Translations under genes and position numbers: made by a program | Notes under the pieces: model-generated | The model's database searches: none | Seen by the model: only the letters and a program-made list of their open reading frames with translations | Told to the model about the DNA's origin: nothing | In this document: positions 23,899 to 37,200 of the stretch, one piece after another | How the letters are laid out: each line of letters opens with the position of its first letter | Position numbering within the stretch: the first letter of the stretch is position 1 | NCBI GenBank assembly: GCA_023231475.1 | Contig: JALJEE010001980.1 | Coordinates: forward strand, 1-64,000 | Direction of reading: 5' to 3' | DNA length: 64,000 bases | Origin: Seison nebaliae | Lineage: Eukaryota > Rotifera > Pararotatoria > Seisonacea > Seisonidae

Positions 23899-24364
23899 TT
23901 ATTTTATCATCCCTTAATTTATCCATCTCATTTTTTCTCGTTCGGACAGTTTGGCATTTTTCAAACAGATAGTTCGTTTCGCTATTTGAGTAAATTCGGT
24001 GATTTATTCATTCTGTTTTCACTGAATTCGACTTCCCTACTTTTTTCTTCACTCAATACTCTTTCTCCTCAAATAAAGATATTATGCAAATATTAGTATT
24101 ATTTCAATCCGATATCGAATGTGGTAAGAAAAATTAGATTACTGTATAGTAAGTATCAGTTAAATATGGTAAGAAGTATTTTTCACATTATTAAATCTGC
24201 TAAAAAGAATTCGAAATCACTGAATTGTGTGAAAAAATCAGAATTTAATAAAAAGGTTAACTGAATCTCCGAACTTGTTGAAATAGAGAGACGAACTGTC
24301 TGTTGGAAAAGCGGCAAACTGTCCGAATTAAAAAAAAAATGAGATGGATAAATAAAAGGATGAC
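23899..24364. repeat. Large imperfect inverted repeat with ~100-bp arms
   Basis: The left arm at about 23,899-24,005 matches the reverse complement of about 24,250-24,364. Shared blocks include ATTTATCCATCTCATTTTTT, TTCGGACAGTTTG, a CAxACAGxxAGTTCGT segment and AxTTCGGxGATT. The arms differ by substitutions and small indels and flank a spacer of about 250 bp. This could be a foldback or MITE-like element, or the source of a long hairpin RNA. Confidence 0.8.
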
Positions 24365-24616
24365 GAAATCACCATGATCACAATGAAGAGAGATTGATGA
24401 ACGAGGAAGATTGAAAACGGAAATAAAAAAAACTCTTCCGCTTTTCTTTCGATGAATGACTTCCTTGTTTGTAATGGTTGCATGGGAAAACTTTCCGCCA
24501 TTGTAAGAGAAGAGTTATTGTGGTTAGCCTTTCTTTTCTCCATTATTTCTCTTTTCCTATTAATTATTCATTGAGGTGAAGGGCTACTACGACCACTATC
24601 ACTACCACCACTGCCA

Positions 24617-24652
24617 TTATAATAATAATAATAATAATAGTCATCATCATTT
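24617..24652. repeat. (TAA)n / (CAT)n microsatellite
   Basis: About seven TAA units at 24,620-24,639, followed directly by a short TCA/CAT run. Confidence 0.9.
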
Positions 24653-26388
24653 TTAGAATTACCATTACGTTCCTTCTTACGATTATTACCACTCTTATAT
24701 ATCTGATATCGTTACGTTTATACATTCTTTTACAATCTTTTCTTACATAAAACTTTTACGAACTAATATATTACACGTATATAACAAATCGTCTACCGAT
24801 TTTCGCAACGCCATTCGAATCGTTGTCGTTTCTTCGTCTTCCTTCCTTTTCTCATTTCTTTTTTCTCCAATATTTCTTATGTATATTGTGTCTATGTATA
24901 TTCGAGTATTTCAAATTACTTTTGTGGTAATTTGTATCTAAACGTAATGCCTTCAATAAAGATGAATTTTAACCATTTTTTCGTTTGTTCTTACATTCGT
25001 CATTTAGAATTGCATAGAATATTCCGAATATTTATTGTTTTTCATTGTCCTTTAAGAAGGTCACATTTTAGTAGATGGTCAGTGTTAGGTTATTTTCCTG
25101 AAAAAATTTACAACTTCAAAACTATAATTTCCTTGTAATATTTTAAGGTCTTAGAGATACTGTCAATAATCTTCAAATAATCCAAAAATGGATGATGATA
25201 TTGAATCAGACAACAGAAAGTTTTAAGGCAAGTTAGAACTGAGGAGATTTCATAAGTAATATTTATTAATCTAAATCGGTTTTTCCTTGTTGACTTGAAT
25301 ATATTGAATAGAAGGGAGGAAAGGGAGGGAGAGAAAGGAAGAATTTTTGATTTGATGGGAAATGTGACTATTTGTTTAATTGTGGAAGAGGAATTATGTA
25401 ACCAAAGTATTTGTGGTCGTTATTCAAAGTCTCTTTAGGAAACAGACGGCCATCTCATTTACTCTTTTCGTGTTCGTCCAGGAAACACGTAATTATGGAG
25501 TGGGAGAGGAAATCTACATAAAGTATTTGATAAAATAAATAAATTATCATTATAGTGGTTTTATATTATGTTGAGATAGAGGATGTAATTTCCCACAATG
25601 TTATGCAGTTCCGTGTTTTATTCAATTCATTTCCTTAGGTTGCCTTCGTCCGTCTCTCCTTCTACAATATTTATTCTGCTGAAGAGAGGAAGAAGAACGA
25701 TTGTACATCAACGAAGGAAAGGAAAAACAGAGAATATAGGGCGATTATTATTTTTCTCATTTCTCCACACAAACAGTCTTCTTCCTTCTTCGGTTCTTGT
25801 GGAGAAATTTCCATTTTCCTTCTCATAATTTCTGTGGTTGATGATGAAGTACACCACGTACTTTGGTATTTTATATAATATAACCACCATCGCCACAATG
25901 ATGATCATTCATTTATTTATTCACTCATCCAACTACTCAATAACAAAAAGAAAATTTACACGTTCATCTTCTTCCGCAACAAAACAATCCGTCAGTTTTT
26001 TCGTAGGTGGTTTCTTTTTTTGTTATTCCAAAATGAAAAATATGAAAGAAATTTTCTTCCTTCTATATTTCATATCCATTAATGGCAACGGAATTAAATC
26101 AAAAACGAAAAATATATTTTCAGTAATTTCCTTCAAAATATTTCATTATTTCCATTTTCTTCTTTAGGACTGAACTGAGGACAATAAAATGTTTTGTTCA
26201 CAGTTATACTGACTAATTGTGAATAGTTCCAAAAAGAATTATGATATAACAATTCTTTTAAATATTCTTCTAATAAGAATTGTTATCGAACTTTTTCAAA
26301 CTATTTGTAAAACGTCATTCTCCTTCTTTTAAATAGAATATAGAATAATGTCATAAAATTTAAAATATTCAATCCATGAAGAGAGACA

Positions 26389-29300
26389 ATGTTATCACCA
26401 TTCGGACAAAATCACCATTCCCCACTTCAATTGTCGGGAGTTCCCAACGGAGCTGTTGAATCGGCAACTAGTTCAAATGATGGCAATGGCTTTATTGGAC
26501 ATGAAGCGAATGATTTGATGTTTGATGAGATCAATTCAATGTTTGCTGCTGACTCTGCTGGTCGATCGTTACATTTCGATCCTCAATTAGATTCTTTTAA
26601 TTCGATATGCAATGATGATGATTCGGATGATAATTTCTTTCGTTTCATTTCTGATGCAGGCGATCTAAATAAGAAGAATGATAAAGAATTTAAACAATTC
26701 TCAAATTTTACTGAACAAACAAATGAAGTTAATTCGAATCATCATCAACATTTACATGGTCACCATCAGGAATCGCCTTTTCATCGACCAACTGTAACTT
26801 CTCAAACCAACCATCTTCAGCAACAACAGATCCATCAGAATTCACCTTTCTTTTTTCATAATAACATTTCATCAACATCATCTTCGACATCCTCATCAAT
26901 TCCTGCAGTAACATCAACAACTATATTATCATCCGAATCGTTCGGATATAATAAAACGAATGATATTACACCATCAAAAAAGAGTAGAACAGAAATTGAT
27001 GAAAAAACTCCATTCCATTTAATGGAATTCAGTGGACCCAACATAACACAGCAACAACAACAACAGTCTAATAACAGTAAGAATATAATGTTAACACAAA
27101 ATATTAATAATCATAATAATATCAATACTAATAACTACAACAACAACAACAACAACAACGGATTAATGAATATAAAGGATGAAATGACAAAAGTGAAAGT
27201 GGAGAAAGTAGATGGGAATTATTATACTAAAACTCCGAAAAATTCACAAGGTCATTTGAGGAAAGATCTCGAACCGACACCAAATGGGACAGATGAAGAA
27301 TATTCGGCAGCCGATTCCACCGAGTACACCAGTGACAACATTGGCGACTGCTCCAGTTCAGTAAGTGCGGAAAGTCCCAATGAAAGTGGAGAGAAAGAGA
27401 AATCGAATGAAACGGAATTTGAATCTAATAAATCGAATAATTCTTCTGAGAATGGATCAGTGAAAAATAACGGGAAAGCACGACGTCGACGACGTCATAC
27501 ATCGTTGGCTGACGGAGAGATCGAACCTTCCCAATCATTATGTCAAATTTGTGGAGATCGTGCTTCCGGTTACCATTATGGAGTGGCATCTTGTGAAGGA
27601 TGTAAAGTTATTTAAATTTCTTCTTCTAATTATTTAACATATTTTATTTTTTAATTGTTCTGAATTAATTTCTTTAGGGTTTCTTCAGGAGATCGATACA
27701 GAAGCAGATTGAATATAAATGTGTAAGAGATGGTCATTGTACGATATTGCGATTAAACAGAAATCGTTGTCAACATTGTCGATTTAAGAAATGTTTGGAA
27801 GTTGGAATGTCTCGCGAAGCCGTTCGATATGGTCGAACGCAGAAAAAACCTAATGAACTTCTAGCGGACTTTGCACAAAACGCTTCTAATCTTCTTCTGG
27901 GCTGCTCGACACCTCTCGGCAATTTATCATTACCAATCAATGTTCCAGGTAATGGTAATAATCCATTTAATCGTTGTACTTTTCCTCCAACTCCAGGAGC
28001 ATTCGCTGCAGCCGCTTTAGCACAAGGTCGTGCTCTCAATCTACAACAACCTTTCCGTCAAGCGAGTTTATTGAATGTTGCTAATGTGAGACATCATCAG
28101 CAACAACAACAACATCAACAAAAATTATCTTTAGCTACGGCAGCAATAGCTGCTCATACGAATGGAACGAATCTTTTATCTAATTCTAATAATAACAATA
28201 CGAATAATGGAAATAATACGAAACGATGTTTATCCTTCAATAATTTACCTGCAGTTATCGGTTTTGATCGAAATATTGGTATCAATGGAGCATTGATTAA
28301 CGCAGTTGCCCAAGGTGCAAAATCGCCAACTGCCCAACAAGAAATAATGATTTTGATTAATCAACAAATTATTGAAAAAGTTCATATTTCATTATGGAAA
28401 TTATAAAAATTTCAAATTATTTTCATTCTTATTTTCATTCATTTTCATTTATAGAATAATGAATTAATGAGAACTCATCTTTCTTTGACGATCACAAAAG
28501 CTTTTCTTGCTACGTGTAAATATTCGAGGAACTGCGTCGATTTATTAAGGAGGAAGAAGAAAAGAATAATTTATTCAAATGATTGTCATCAAATCCTTCA
28601 ACAAATGTCCAACGATAATAAATCCATAAGTTCTCTACCACCATCATTCTTCCAACAACCGACTGTATATTCACAAGATTATTGGGAGAACTTCCAAACA
28701 TATGTACAATCCATTGAAGGTGATCAATCTCTCCATCTCACAGTTGTACCGGTTATGCCGGAGAATAATTTGAGAATTTCTAATTTACGTCTCCAAACAT
28801 GGATGACGATGATTCGATTGTTAGAACCGGAAATTAATCATATCGTCGAGTTTTCAAAGAAAATTCCAGGTTTCTTCCATCTTCGTCAATACTTCGACAA
28901 CATTAAATTCTTTTCAGGCTTCCTCTCTTGTCTTCAAGGTGATCAATTATTATTATTAAAAATTGGTTTCTTCGAAGCGTGGTTAGTACGTATCGCACCA
29001 ATGTTTCTTGTTCCTGTGATGTCGAAAACGGTTCGATCTGCCAAATACAATGTAGATGATCAAATATGTTTGTCGGAATTCAATTCCGTCCAAGAATTGC
29101 ATAGACCTTTTCAAAATAGAAATAATTCATTTTTCAAACAGTCGAATCGTTTACAGGAATTAGAAATAATATTTTCTGATGGAACGACAATTAATACAGA
29201 TGAGATGCAATTCATTTATTCAAACGAATTAGTTCGATTAATGATGACATTCGCCGGACACTTGAACTCTTTACAATTAAACGAATGTGAAACTGGATTG

Positions 29301-29760
29301 TTTTCCGCTTTGATTCTCATCTCACCCGACAGGAATGGTTTACAAAATTCATCACATATCATGAAAACGAATCAGGAAATTAAATCGATTTTGGAGGATG
29401 AATTGATGAGAAACAATCGAGGAAATAAAGGTTTATAATTTTTAATTATAATTATATTTTCATTTTTTATTCATCATTTTATTCTTTCATTCAGGAATTA
29501 TGAATTCTTTATTGGCATTATTAGCAGATCTCAGGAAGATTAGTCACATCCATCAAAGGGAACTCGATTGGTATAGAAAATATCGAAGTGATCTCGAAAA
29601 ATTGCCACAATTATTGAAAGAAATTTTTGACTTAGGAAATACTTCATCCACCGTCAGTTCTTTGTCGACATCTACAGGAAATAATAAAACACCAACAAGT
29701 ACAATATCGTCGTCAACGTCATCATTATCGTCATCATCAACATCATCGATAAATCATTAG
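26389..29760 (+). CDS. E78: E78-like nuclear receptor (NR1E group)
   Basis: Exons 26389-27606, 27678-28379, 28455-28869, 28918-29430 and 29495-29760 join to 1,037 aa. A long N-terminal region with Gln, His, Asn and Ser tracts precedes a C4-type DNA-binding domain ([15 protein letters not shown]-box [34 protein letters not shown]). SIQKQIEY and RLNRNRCQ favour E78 over E75 or ROR. A long Asn/Gln-rich hinge leads to the ligand-binding domain ([15 protein letters not shown], then [18 protein letters not shown]), whose signature is restored only when the 48-nt stopless intron at 28,870-28,917 is removed. An AF-2-like helix ([12 protein letters not shown]) is followed by a Ser/Thr-rich tail. In arthropods this group acts in ecdysone-regulated cascades. 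The role here is inferred only from family. Confidence 0.85.
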
Positions 29761-30175
29761 AAAATCATCATCATCATCATCTCTCCTCACACATCTTCCA
29801 AATTTAGATACATTTCTGCATCATCCTGCCCCTTTCCTCTACCATCTAAATTTCGCAGGATATTTCCTATTTTTCATTTTAACATAAAAAAAACTTAAAA
29901 ATTATTTTTTTAAAATCTCCAAAAAAAGTCTTTATTTAGTGAGATTCATCCACAACTGGCATTTAACAATAAAATATTTGGACAATTATTTCCGTTATCT
30001 TCCCCATCCTCACCTCACCCATCCATCACATATACCTCACTATCAATCTATTACAAATTTACATTGATACACAGCACTCAATCTGCTCTCATTCGCATAA
30101 TTCATAGAATGCTGAGTTCAATTTGATATTTCTTCATAATTTTCATATTGAAAGATTTTTATAAAACATTTTCCA
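29761..30175. other. Convergent 3' intergenic region
   Basis: 415 bp between two convergent stops. AT-rich, with CATCATCAT repeats just after the receptor stop and A-runs around 29,885-29,930. It probably holds both polyadenylation regions. No gene seen. Confidence 0.5.
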
Positions 30176-30972
30176 TTAATCTCTCACGAATATCGAATAT
30201 TCGTTTTCCAAACGCTTTTTGATTAATTCCAAATAGTTCACTTTAATCATCTTCTTCTTCTCCTCAATCTGACGAGATAAATGTTCAGTTTTTCTCTGAT
30301 ATTCTCTTAAGAAATCATTAGAATTCGTCTGTCGATTCGTTGTCAATTTGAATTGAGGGAAATATGGTATTCTACTTTCATTATCTTCTCCTTTCCTATG
30401 TTGTATGGAAGAAATGATTGTTAATTTCTCATTATTCTCTTTCATTAAATTCAAGGAATTTTTGAACGGAATTGAAGGTTCATTAAATGAATGAAGGAAA
30501 GATGAATTTGGTAGAATTGATCGATGAAATGTTCTTTGCATCAGTTCACTGCACATCGTAAATTGAATTAAATTCAACTTAAATTTCTCCAAATTGATCA
30601 ATAATCGTTTTTGATTTAACGACAACAATTTCATGGAATCTGATGGTAAAATGAAAGAAGGAATGATCATATTGTCATATGAAATTTTATACAATATCCG
30701 CCGCTCCCCATCAATCCGATCGATAAGATGAATAATAAATGTGTTGAATAATTCCATTTCCATTCCCATCAACTGTCTTCGCACATTCTCGTTAATTTGA
30801 TAATTGCAAATCCCTTTGATAGAATCAATTATCTCAATCTTCTGATAAAATAAAAACATTTTTTTTTATTAAGAAATCGTTTGTTAGTTTGAAGAAAATT
30901 TACTTGTTCGTTTTTGGTGATTGGAAATGGAATTTTGAACTTTTTCAACAAATCAACAATTGGATCATTCAT
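30176..30972 (-). CDS. Unknown coiled-coil protein (~240 aa)
   Basis: Two exons. The first begins at the ATG at 30,972 (MNDPIVDLLKKFKIPFPIT) and joins through a GTAAAT donor, one of the few non-GTT donors in the window, to the frame that ends at 30,176. The N-terminal part resembles a short helical hairpin domain. The C-terminal 60 residues form a charged coiled coil (LSRQIEEKKKMIKVNYLEL). There is no signal or membrane segment. The pattern of a short proline-containing N-terminus followed by coiled coil suits a complex subunit such as a centrosomal or augmin-type protein, but I cannot identify it. Confidence 0.65.
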
Positions 30973-31217
30973 GAAAATAAACAAATTTTTCTTATTTTAA
31001 AAAATAAAGTAAAAAAACCGAATTTAATTTTTTCCACAAATTCAAATTTCATCAGGAATCATTACAAATTAAAAAAAAAAAACGAACGAACAAAACATAT
31101 ATCGAATTAGAATATGGTGAAAACAAATACATTCATTATAACAAAAAAAGAATTTTTTAATTTCTTCAAAATCTCCTTTCAAATTCACACAATTTTTAAT
31201 GGACGAATAATAACGGA

Positions 31218-34200
31218 TCAAAATTGATAATTATCCAATTTCGAATTAAGATGATCCAAAAATAATCTGACATTTGGATTCTTGTTTGAAGAGATGATCG
31301 TTTCCAATGTGTCTCGCATTTTAAATAAATTCACTTTAATATTCTCAATAATAAATTGACATTGTTTATCATTCGCAATCAATCCACTATTGATCGCCCA
31401 TTCTAATAGATATACAGTATTATTAGCATAATATAGATGAATATTATCGTTGAAATCATCAGATATCGTATGATTCTTTATCACTTCAATTCTCTCCGCC
31501 ATTGCATTAGTATATAATTCCCCATATACACGGAACAATGCTCTCAAATCAAACGGAGACGATTCTCCTAATTTGTTACTGGAGAAAATGGCGGTACGAT
31601 CGTTATCTGTGACTAATATTGGAAGGAGAATATGTTCCAATGCCCATGATCTCATCATAAATGTTTTCTGATCATAATTAACTTCGTTGAAGAGATCACG
31701 TCGTATACACAATTCTTCGAGATATCGAATAATTTCATATAAAGGAATATATAAAGTTGGTAGCCAAGAATAATTATCACGATAGTGCAAACATGCATCT
31801 CGAATTTTTTCTGCTAATCGATTACCAAATAATTCGAGTTGTTGTTTATGTCGAATTTGGTTGAAGGATTGTTCATGAAATGACTGAAGAGATGAATCGA
31901 ACATAACTCGAAATTCAAATTTGAGAAACTTTTCCCAAATGTTAATGATGAGAGATTTCTCTTTCGTTCCCGCAACAGCCAATAAACTGATCATAACTGA
32001 ATAGAAACAAAGGGAAGCTGAATAATTTGAACACATTTCCTCCAATTCCACAATTGATTCATTCAATCGTTTTCTCGTCTCTCGCAACATATTCTCATAA
32101 TCTGTTGTCTGACCATTAATTTCCATAACGATTTCATTCAGAAATAATTTCGTTTGTTCATTCTTCATTAATTCCAATCGCTGATCGATGGCCTTGACAA
32201 ATCGTTGTTGTATTCGAATTGGATACATCACTTTTTGGATTTGGGGGAGTAATTGATCATAATTTAATCGTTCACTTTCATTCCATTTATTTTGGTCGAC
32301 AGGACTGAAATTTATCGATCGTTGTAATGAATTAATTCTCGTATTGATTTCAATCGGATATTTACTCGTTGCGAAAAGATAAATGACATTTATCATTTTT
32401 GCCAATTGATTTTTCTTCAAATAATATTGAATGAGATAATCACAACAATCTATTCGGAATTTATAATCTTCACTAATCGATTGTTGATTCTGCACACCAT
32501 GTAACTGTTGTACATTCTCATTAACTTCATTTTCCAATAATGGACGACTCATATAATAGAGCCATGATTCATATGCCATTTCAGCAGAATCATTAGCATT
32601 ATTACTTAAATTGAATATAATTTCCGTTAATTGTTGTCCTTCATTTTTTCGGATATAATATTCAAATATTGTCGATTGAAGTAAGGAGAAACTTACGACT
32701 GGTTTCTCCATCAATCGATTAGTAGTGGAGAGATAAAGACGTGCATCGTTCGTTTGACGTAATCGTTCTTGAGTGATATCTACAGAATTCTTTAACATAC
32801 TCGAAATTGGATCACTTAAAATTAGTAATCGAATAATTCTCGTAATGAAATCATTTACATTCGATTTCGACAATTTTAATGGAGGATCCAATTTCTGAAA
32901 TATCTCCACAAAAACATCATCATCGTCATCAGGAGACATTTCATCAATCTCCGGACGAGATCGTTTCATTCTCCTCATTCCAAAATTATTTGCGGGAAAA
33001 TTTGCGTTTTTATTAAGGAATTGTGTGACGGGAGCAGATGTTCCCCCACTCGTCGACGATCGCAATTCATGTAATATTTCAATGGCTATTTGATAGAAAT
33101 CTTTTCGAACAAGATAATATGAATATCCATGTTCTACAGAATCATTAGTGATGGTTGTGTAAAGTGGTGAATCGTTGTTAACTGAAGAATCGGTTAATTG
33201 TCGACGTATTACATTCATATCAATAAAGGGATTATTTTGCCATATTCGATTCCATTCGAATAATGTTGCCAATTCTAAACCATCACAACATTTTCCCGCT
33301 TTTATACAAATGAAAACGGCATGAATCAATCCACCAGCAACAATCATTTCATTAATAACAACTTTCAACATTGACTCTTCTAATGTCTCCAAAACATTCG
33401 ATTCCTCAATAATTTGTGAAACTTCGTTCAAACAATCGAGATATTGTTGTCGAACTGAATCGACGTCATTATCACGATTCCAATTGAAGTTGTTCAATGT
33501 CTTTATTCGTTTCGTTCCATCATTTTTCATCATTTTCGGTTCGACAGCTAATATGGATGGAGCAATTCCATTTGGTACATGAGTGACAACTGTTGGCAAG
33601 ATAGGACATACTAAATATTCGGGACGAGTTCTTAAATAAGTCGCTTTCCGTAAACATTTCCTCAATTCCGCCAAAGTAGCGGCACCGGCAGTGAATAATC
33701 CAGGTGAAATATATGACAAATTCTCACAGAATTCTTTCATTGGCATTCGTTGAGAGAATTCGTTCGGCTGATCGTATTGGGCCATTTTTAAATAATATCG
33801 AATTGAATGTCGAATTATATCCAAGTAAAGCTTATCTGTAATTTTATTGTCTTTCACGAATAAACTGGAGAATCGATACGTCTGGAAACGATAACGACAA
33901 TTTTCATCTAATTGTCCATAAATTTGATCGAGTAAATTATTGAGAATAATCAAATGAAATAATCCGATTATCTCTTTGACAAATTCAATACGTTGTAATA
34001 AACTTTCGACAATCTCTTGTTGTTGACGCATTAGTGATGCTTCAGGTGTCAACATTGCATTATATTGATGGAATCGTCCTTGTGGAAAGCGTCGTTTCGG
34101 ATACATTGAATATCGATGACTTTCGAAATTCTCATCCATTTCTTCAAAAGCATCTCGCCAATTATACATCCAATGACGTGTCGTTATACTTTTCGAATTA

Positions 34201-37200
34201 TTTTCCTTCTGACATAATTGTTCTGTAAAGAATCGATAAAGTTTATTAAGATTACTATAAATGCCATGTAATTCTTCAGCAGTCGTTGTTGTTTCAATGA
34301 GGAATTTCTCTTCAATTTCTTTTTTTGTATCATACGGTTGTATCATATTAATGGAATCCTCATCGTTAATTGGAGTAGAATCGTATGAGAAATTATTTGA
34401 GAACATGAAATTAAAAACACTCTTCCCAAATGAAAATAAATTAGAACTTCCTGAATCAACTTTCGTAACTTCGAAGAGATGTAAATCCCAAAACGGTCGG
34501 AAAACTTCAGCGATGTATAATTGAATGATCATTTCATAAAACTTCAATAATTCAACACAAAGTTGCATATCACGATTCTTCTTCTCTTCATTACCCAAAT
34601 GAGAAATACTGATGTGTTGGTCTGTCACATGTCTCATTGCCGATTTCACATTGTACATTCTCGATTTCGTCATAAAATTTGGAGTTTGAGCAACCGATTT
34701 CATCTGATTAAATTGTCGTTCTTCTAATTGAATCATTTCGTTATGTTTCGATTGAATGAAAGATTCCACCATTCTGAAGAATGTCTCTCGTAACAATTGA
34801 AGTCGACCATCGTTTGGTGCATCGAAAAATGATGTTGATTGTTGTCCAACCAATCTCATAATGGCCAAAGCGGTATCGATATGTGAATGGAAATTTAAAT
34901 ATTTCCCAAAATTCTCATTCATATTACTCACGATCGATGATGCTTTTGTGATGGCATGTAATAATGGTTCGGTTGTATTGAATTCATTCGTCTTCGTCAA
35001 ATCGATAAGAGAAGATAATTGACGATCTAATGTTCTTATAGTAATTTCGATGATAATTCCATTTGATAAGAATTTGACGAATGATAACAAATTTCCATCA
35101 TATAAATTACTCATTCCACCATCCTCTTTCTCGAAGTGTGAGATATCTTTGATTATACTTTTATCTAAATAATGATCCATTATATATAAATGTTCCGATA
35201 CTTCTTGGAAACTGTCAACAAGTTCACTCGTATCATAACAATTCCTTCTCAAACAAGATGATGTCATATCATATTTAACAAGAATTGATGATATACTACC
35301 ATCATCATTAGTGAATTGGATTATAAAGAAAAATATTCCATTCTTCATTACATAATTCGTAACTGAAATTCTTTCGAATTTTCCTAATAATTCACTTATC
35401 AAATTATCAGCTAATCGAACATGTTCAATTTTGATATTATAAGGTGACGGACGATTCTCTATCAAACATATCTCTTTCATCGATTGATTAGATGATAAGA
35501 ATTTATCAACTTTCTGATATTCACTTAATCTTATTCCTGTTGATGTTGTTGTAATGGATGATGATGGTATTGTTGAAGATGAAGCGACTTTTTGGAGATC
35601 TTGATAACTAATGAATCTCATAGAGAAGTTTTCGAACGAATAAAATATTCTCACTCCTGTATTGAATATGAGAACGAAATGGAATCGTTCCGATTCATAT
35701 GGAGACAATACTTCCACTCCAATTATTCCTCGAATTTTTTGCAATTGAATATGTCCAGAAATCGATATATTTTTTAACTGATCCATTATCTTTTGAATGG
35801 TGAATACTTCGATCAATTTAAACGAGTTGCCATCAAATCCCAAATCGAAACAAAATAATTTTTGAGAGTCAACTAAAACATATAAAACAGATCGATAAAA
35901 ATCGGCGGAAATCATTGATATCTTTTTGTATTGATTATATGTCATGAAATTATAATCTCCATCACCATTTATGGATGATGTTGATGAATTGCGAAAGATA
36001 GATGAAATGAATTCAGGAATCATATTGGAAAGAAGTGACTCACAATGTAATCGTTTAAGTTCCAGTTTCATCGGTTTCATTACGTCCTGCCCACCCGTAA
36101 ACACTCGTTTTAATAATGACATTTTTGGAATAATCAGTTCATAAATTTCGTTGTTATTCGTTAAGAGGAAAATTCGTTTTTTAGTGACCGTCTCATTTCC
36201 ATCGGCGACCACTTGCCATAGATGTCGTTGAGTTGGATGATATCGATTTGTGTAGAAGTTTCCACATTTCTCATCTTCTTTCGAAATTCCTTGTTGAAGA
36301 TTACTTAACAAGTTGGAACAAGTTGCAATATGTTGACGATGATGATAAATGAAAATTTCCTGCACATATAAATAATTAGTAGAATCATTAATTACATCAT
36401 CTTCTACTTCGAATTCTTCATTATCTTGTTGTTCTTCTTCGATTATCTCGTCATTATTATTTTCATTTATTGACACATTATATTCTATGGCAGTTAATTG
36501 TCCTTTTGATCTCACCAAACTCTTCTGATAATCATGCCAATTTAATGGATTCAATGCATAAATGGGACAATTTGAAATAGTAAAAAAATTCTTGGGCTTA
36601 TTATAACAACATGAAAAGACATAAAAATTTTGATAACAAGAAACGAATAATAAATGAGTGGAAATCTCAAAAGAGACGTCAAGAACGAATGTTGAGAGAA
36701 ATCCATCTAATTCATCACTGCGGAATAATTTAACATGAAAAATTCTTTCAGGAATCGAATCGAGATGAATAAAATCCGAATTATCAGAGAAGCACCAAAA
36801 TTTAATTGTATTTCCAGCAATAACATATGCACGTTGAACAGGAAATAGGACTCCATATTCCTTATGTCTTACTTGATCTTCCGTGAGGGAGAGGAATCGA
36901 TCGTGAAAGATTTCATAAACAGATCCATGAAGGTGAATGTCGAATGTTCTCTGATTATATTTCGACCACTGTTCACTCGATATGATACAATTGGAATTCG
37001 TTTTCGGTGGCTTGTTCGGTGAGAGAAGCTCCAAATAATTCGTCGCATTATCACCACTTACTTGTTGGAGTTGGATCAGTGGTGTAGTGGTGGCCAATTG
37101 TCCTGATGGTATCGTCTCATACAAATATTTCTCATACTTGTAAATTGGTCCAGTTAACCGGATGACCGAACGATGTAATGACTCGTACCATTGTTTCTCT

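Larger units (their letters stand above)
21755..26388. other. 4.6-kb gene-poor region upstream of the nuclear receptor
   Basis: AT-rich and noncoding as far as I can tell. It holds a possible 40-aa coiled-coil smORF (22,219-22,341, minus), a 450-bp imperfect inverted repeat (23,899-24,364) and a TAA microsatellite (24,617-24,652). ORFs on both strands at 25,598-26,167 conflict and show no homology. The right part probably contains promoter and 5' UTR of the E78-like gene, which is often a long, regulated region in nuclear receptor genes. Confidence 0.55.

Noticed and set aside
25598-26167. Overlapping ORFs on both strands before the nuclear receptor
   Set aside because: Mutually overlapping, low complexity, no homology. 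Likely 5' UTR or promoter DNA.
34034-35777. Plus-strand ORFs inside the Nup155 gene
   Set aside because: They overlap a clearly conserved coding frame on the other strand and have no independent support.
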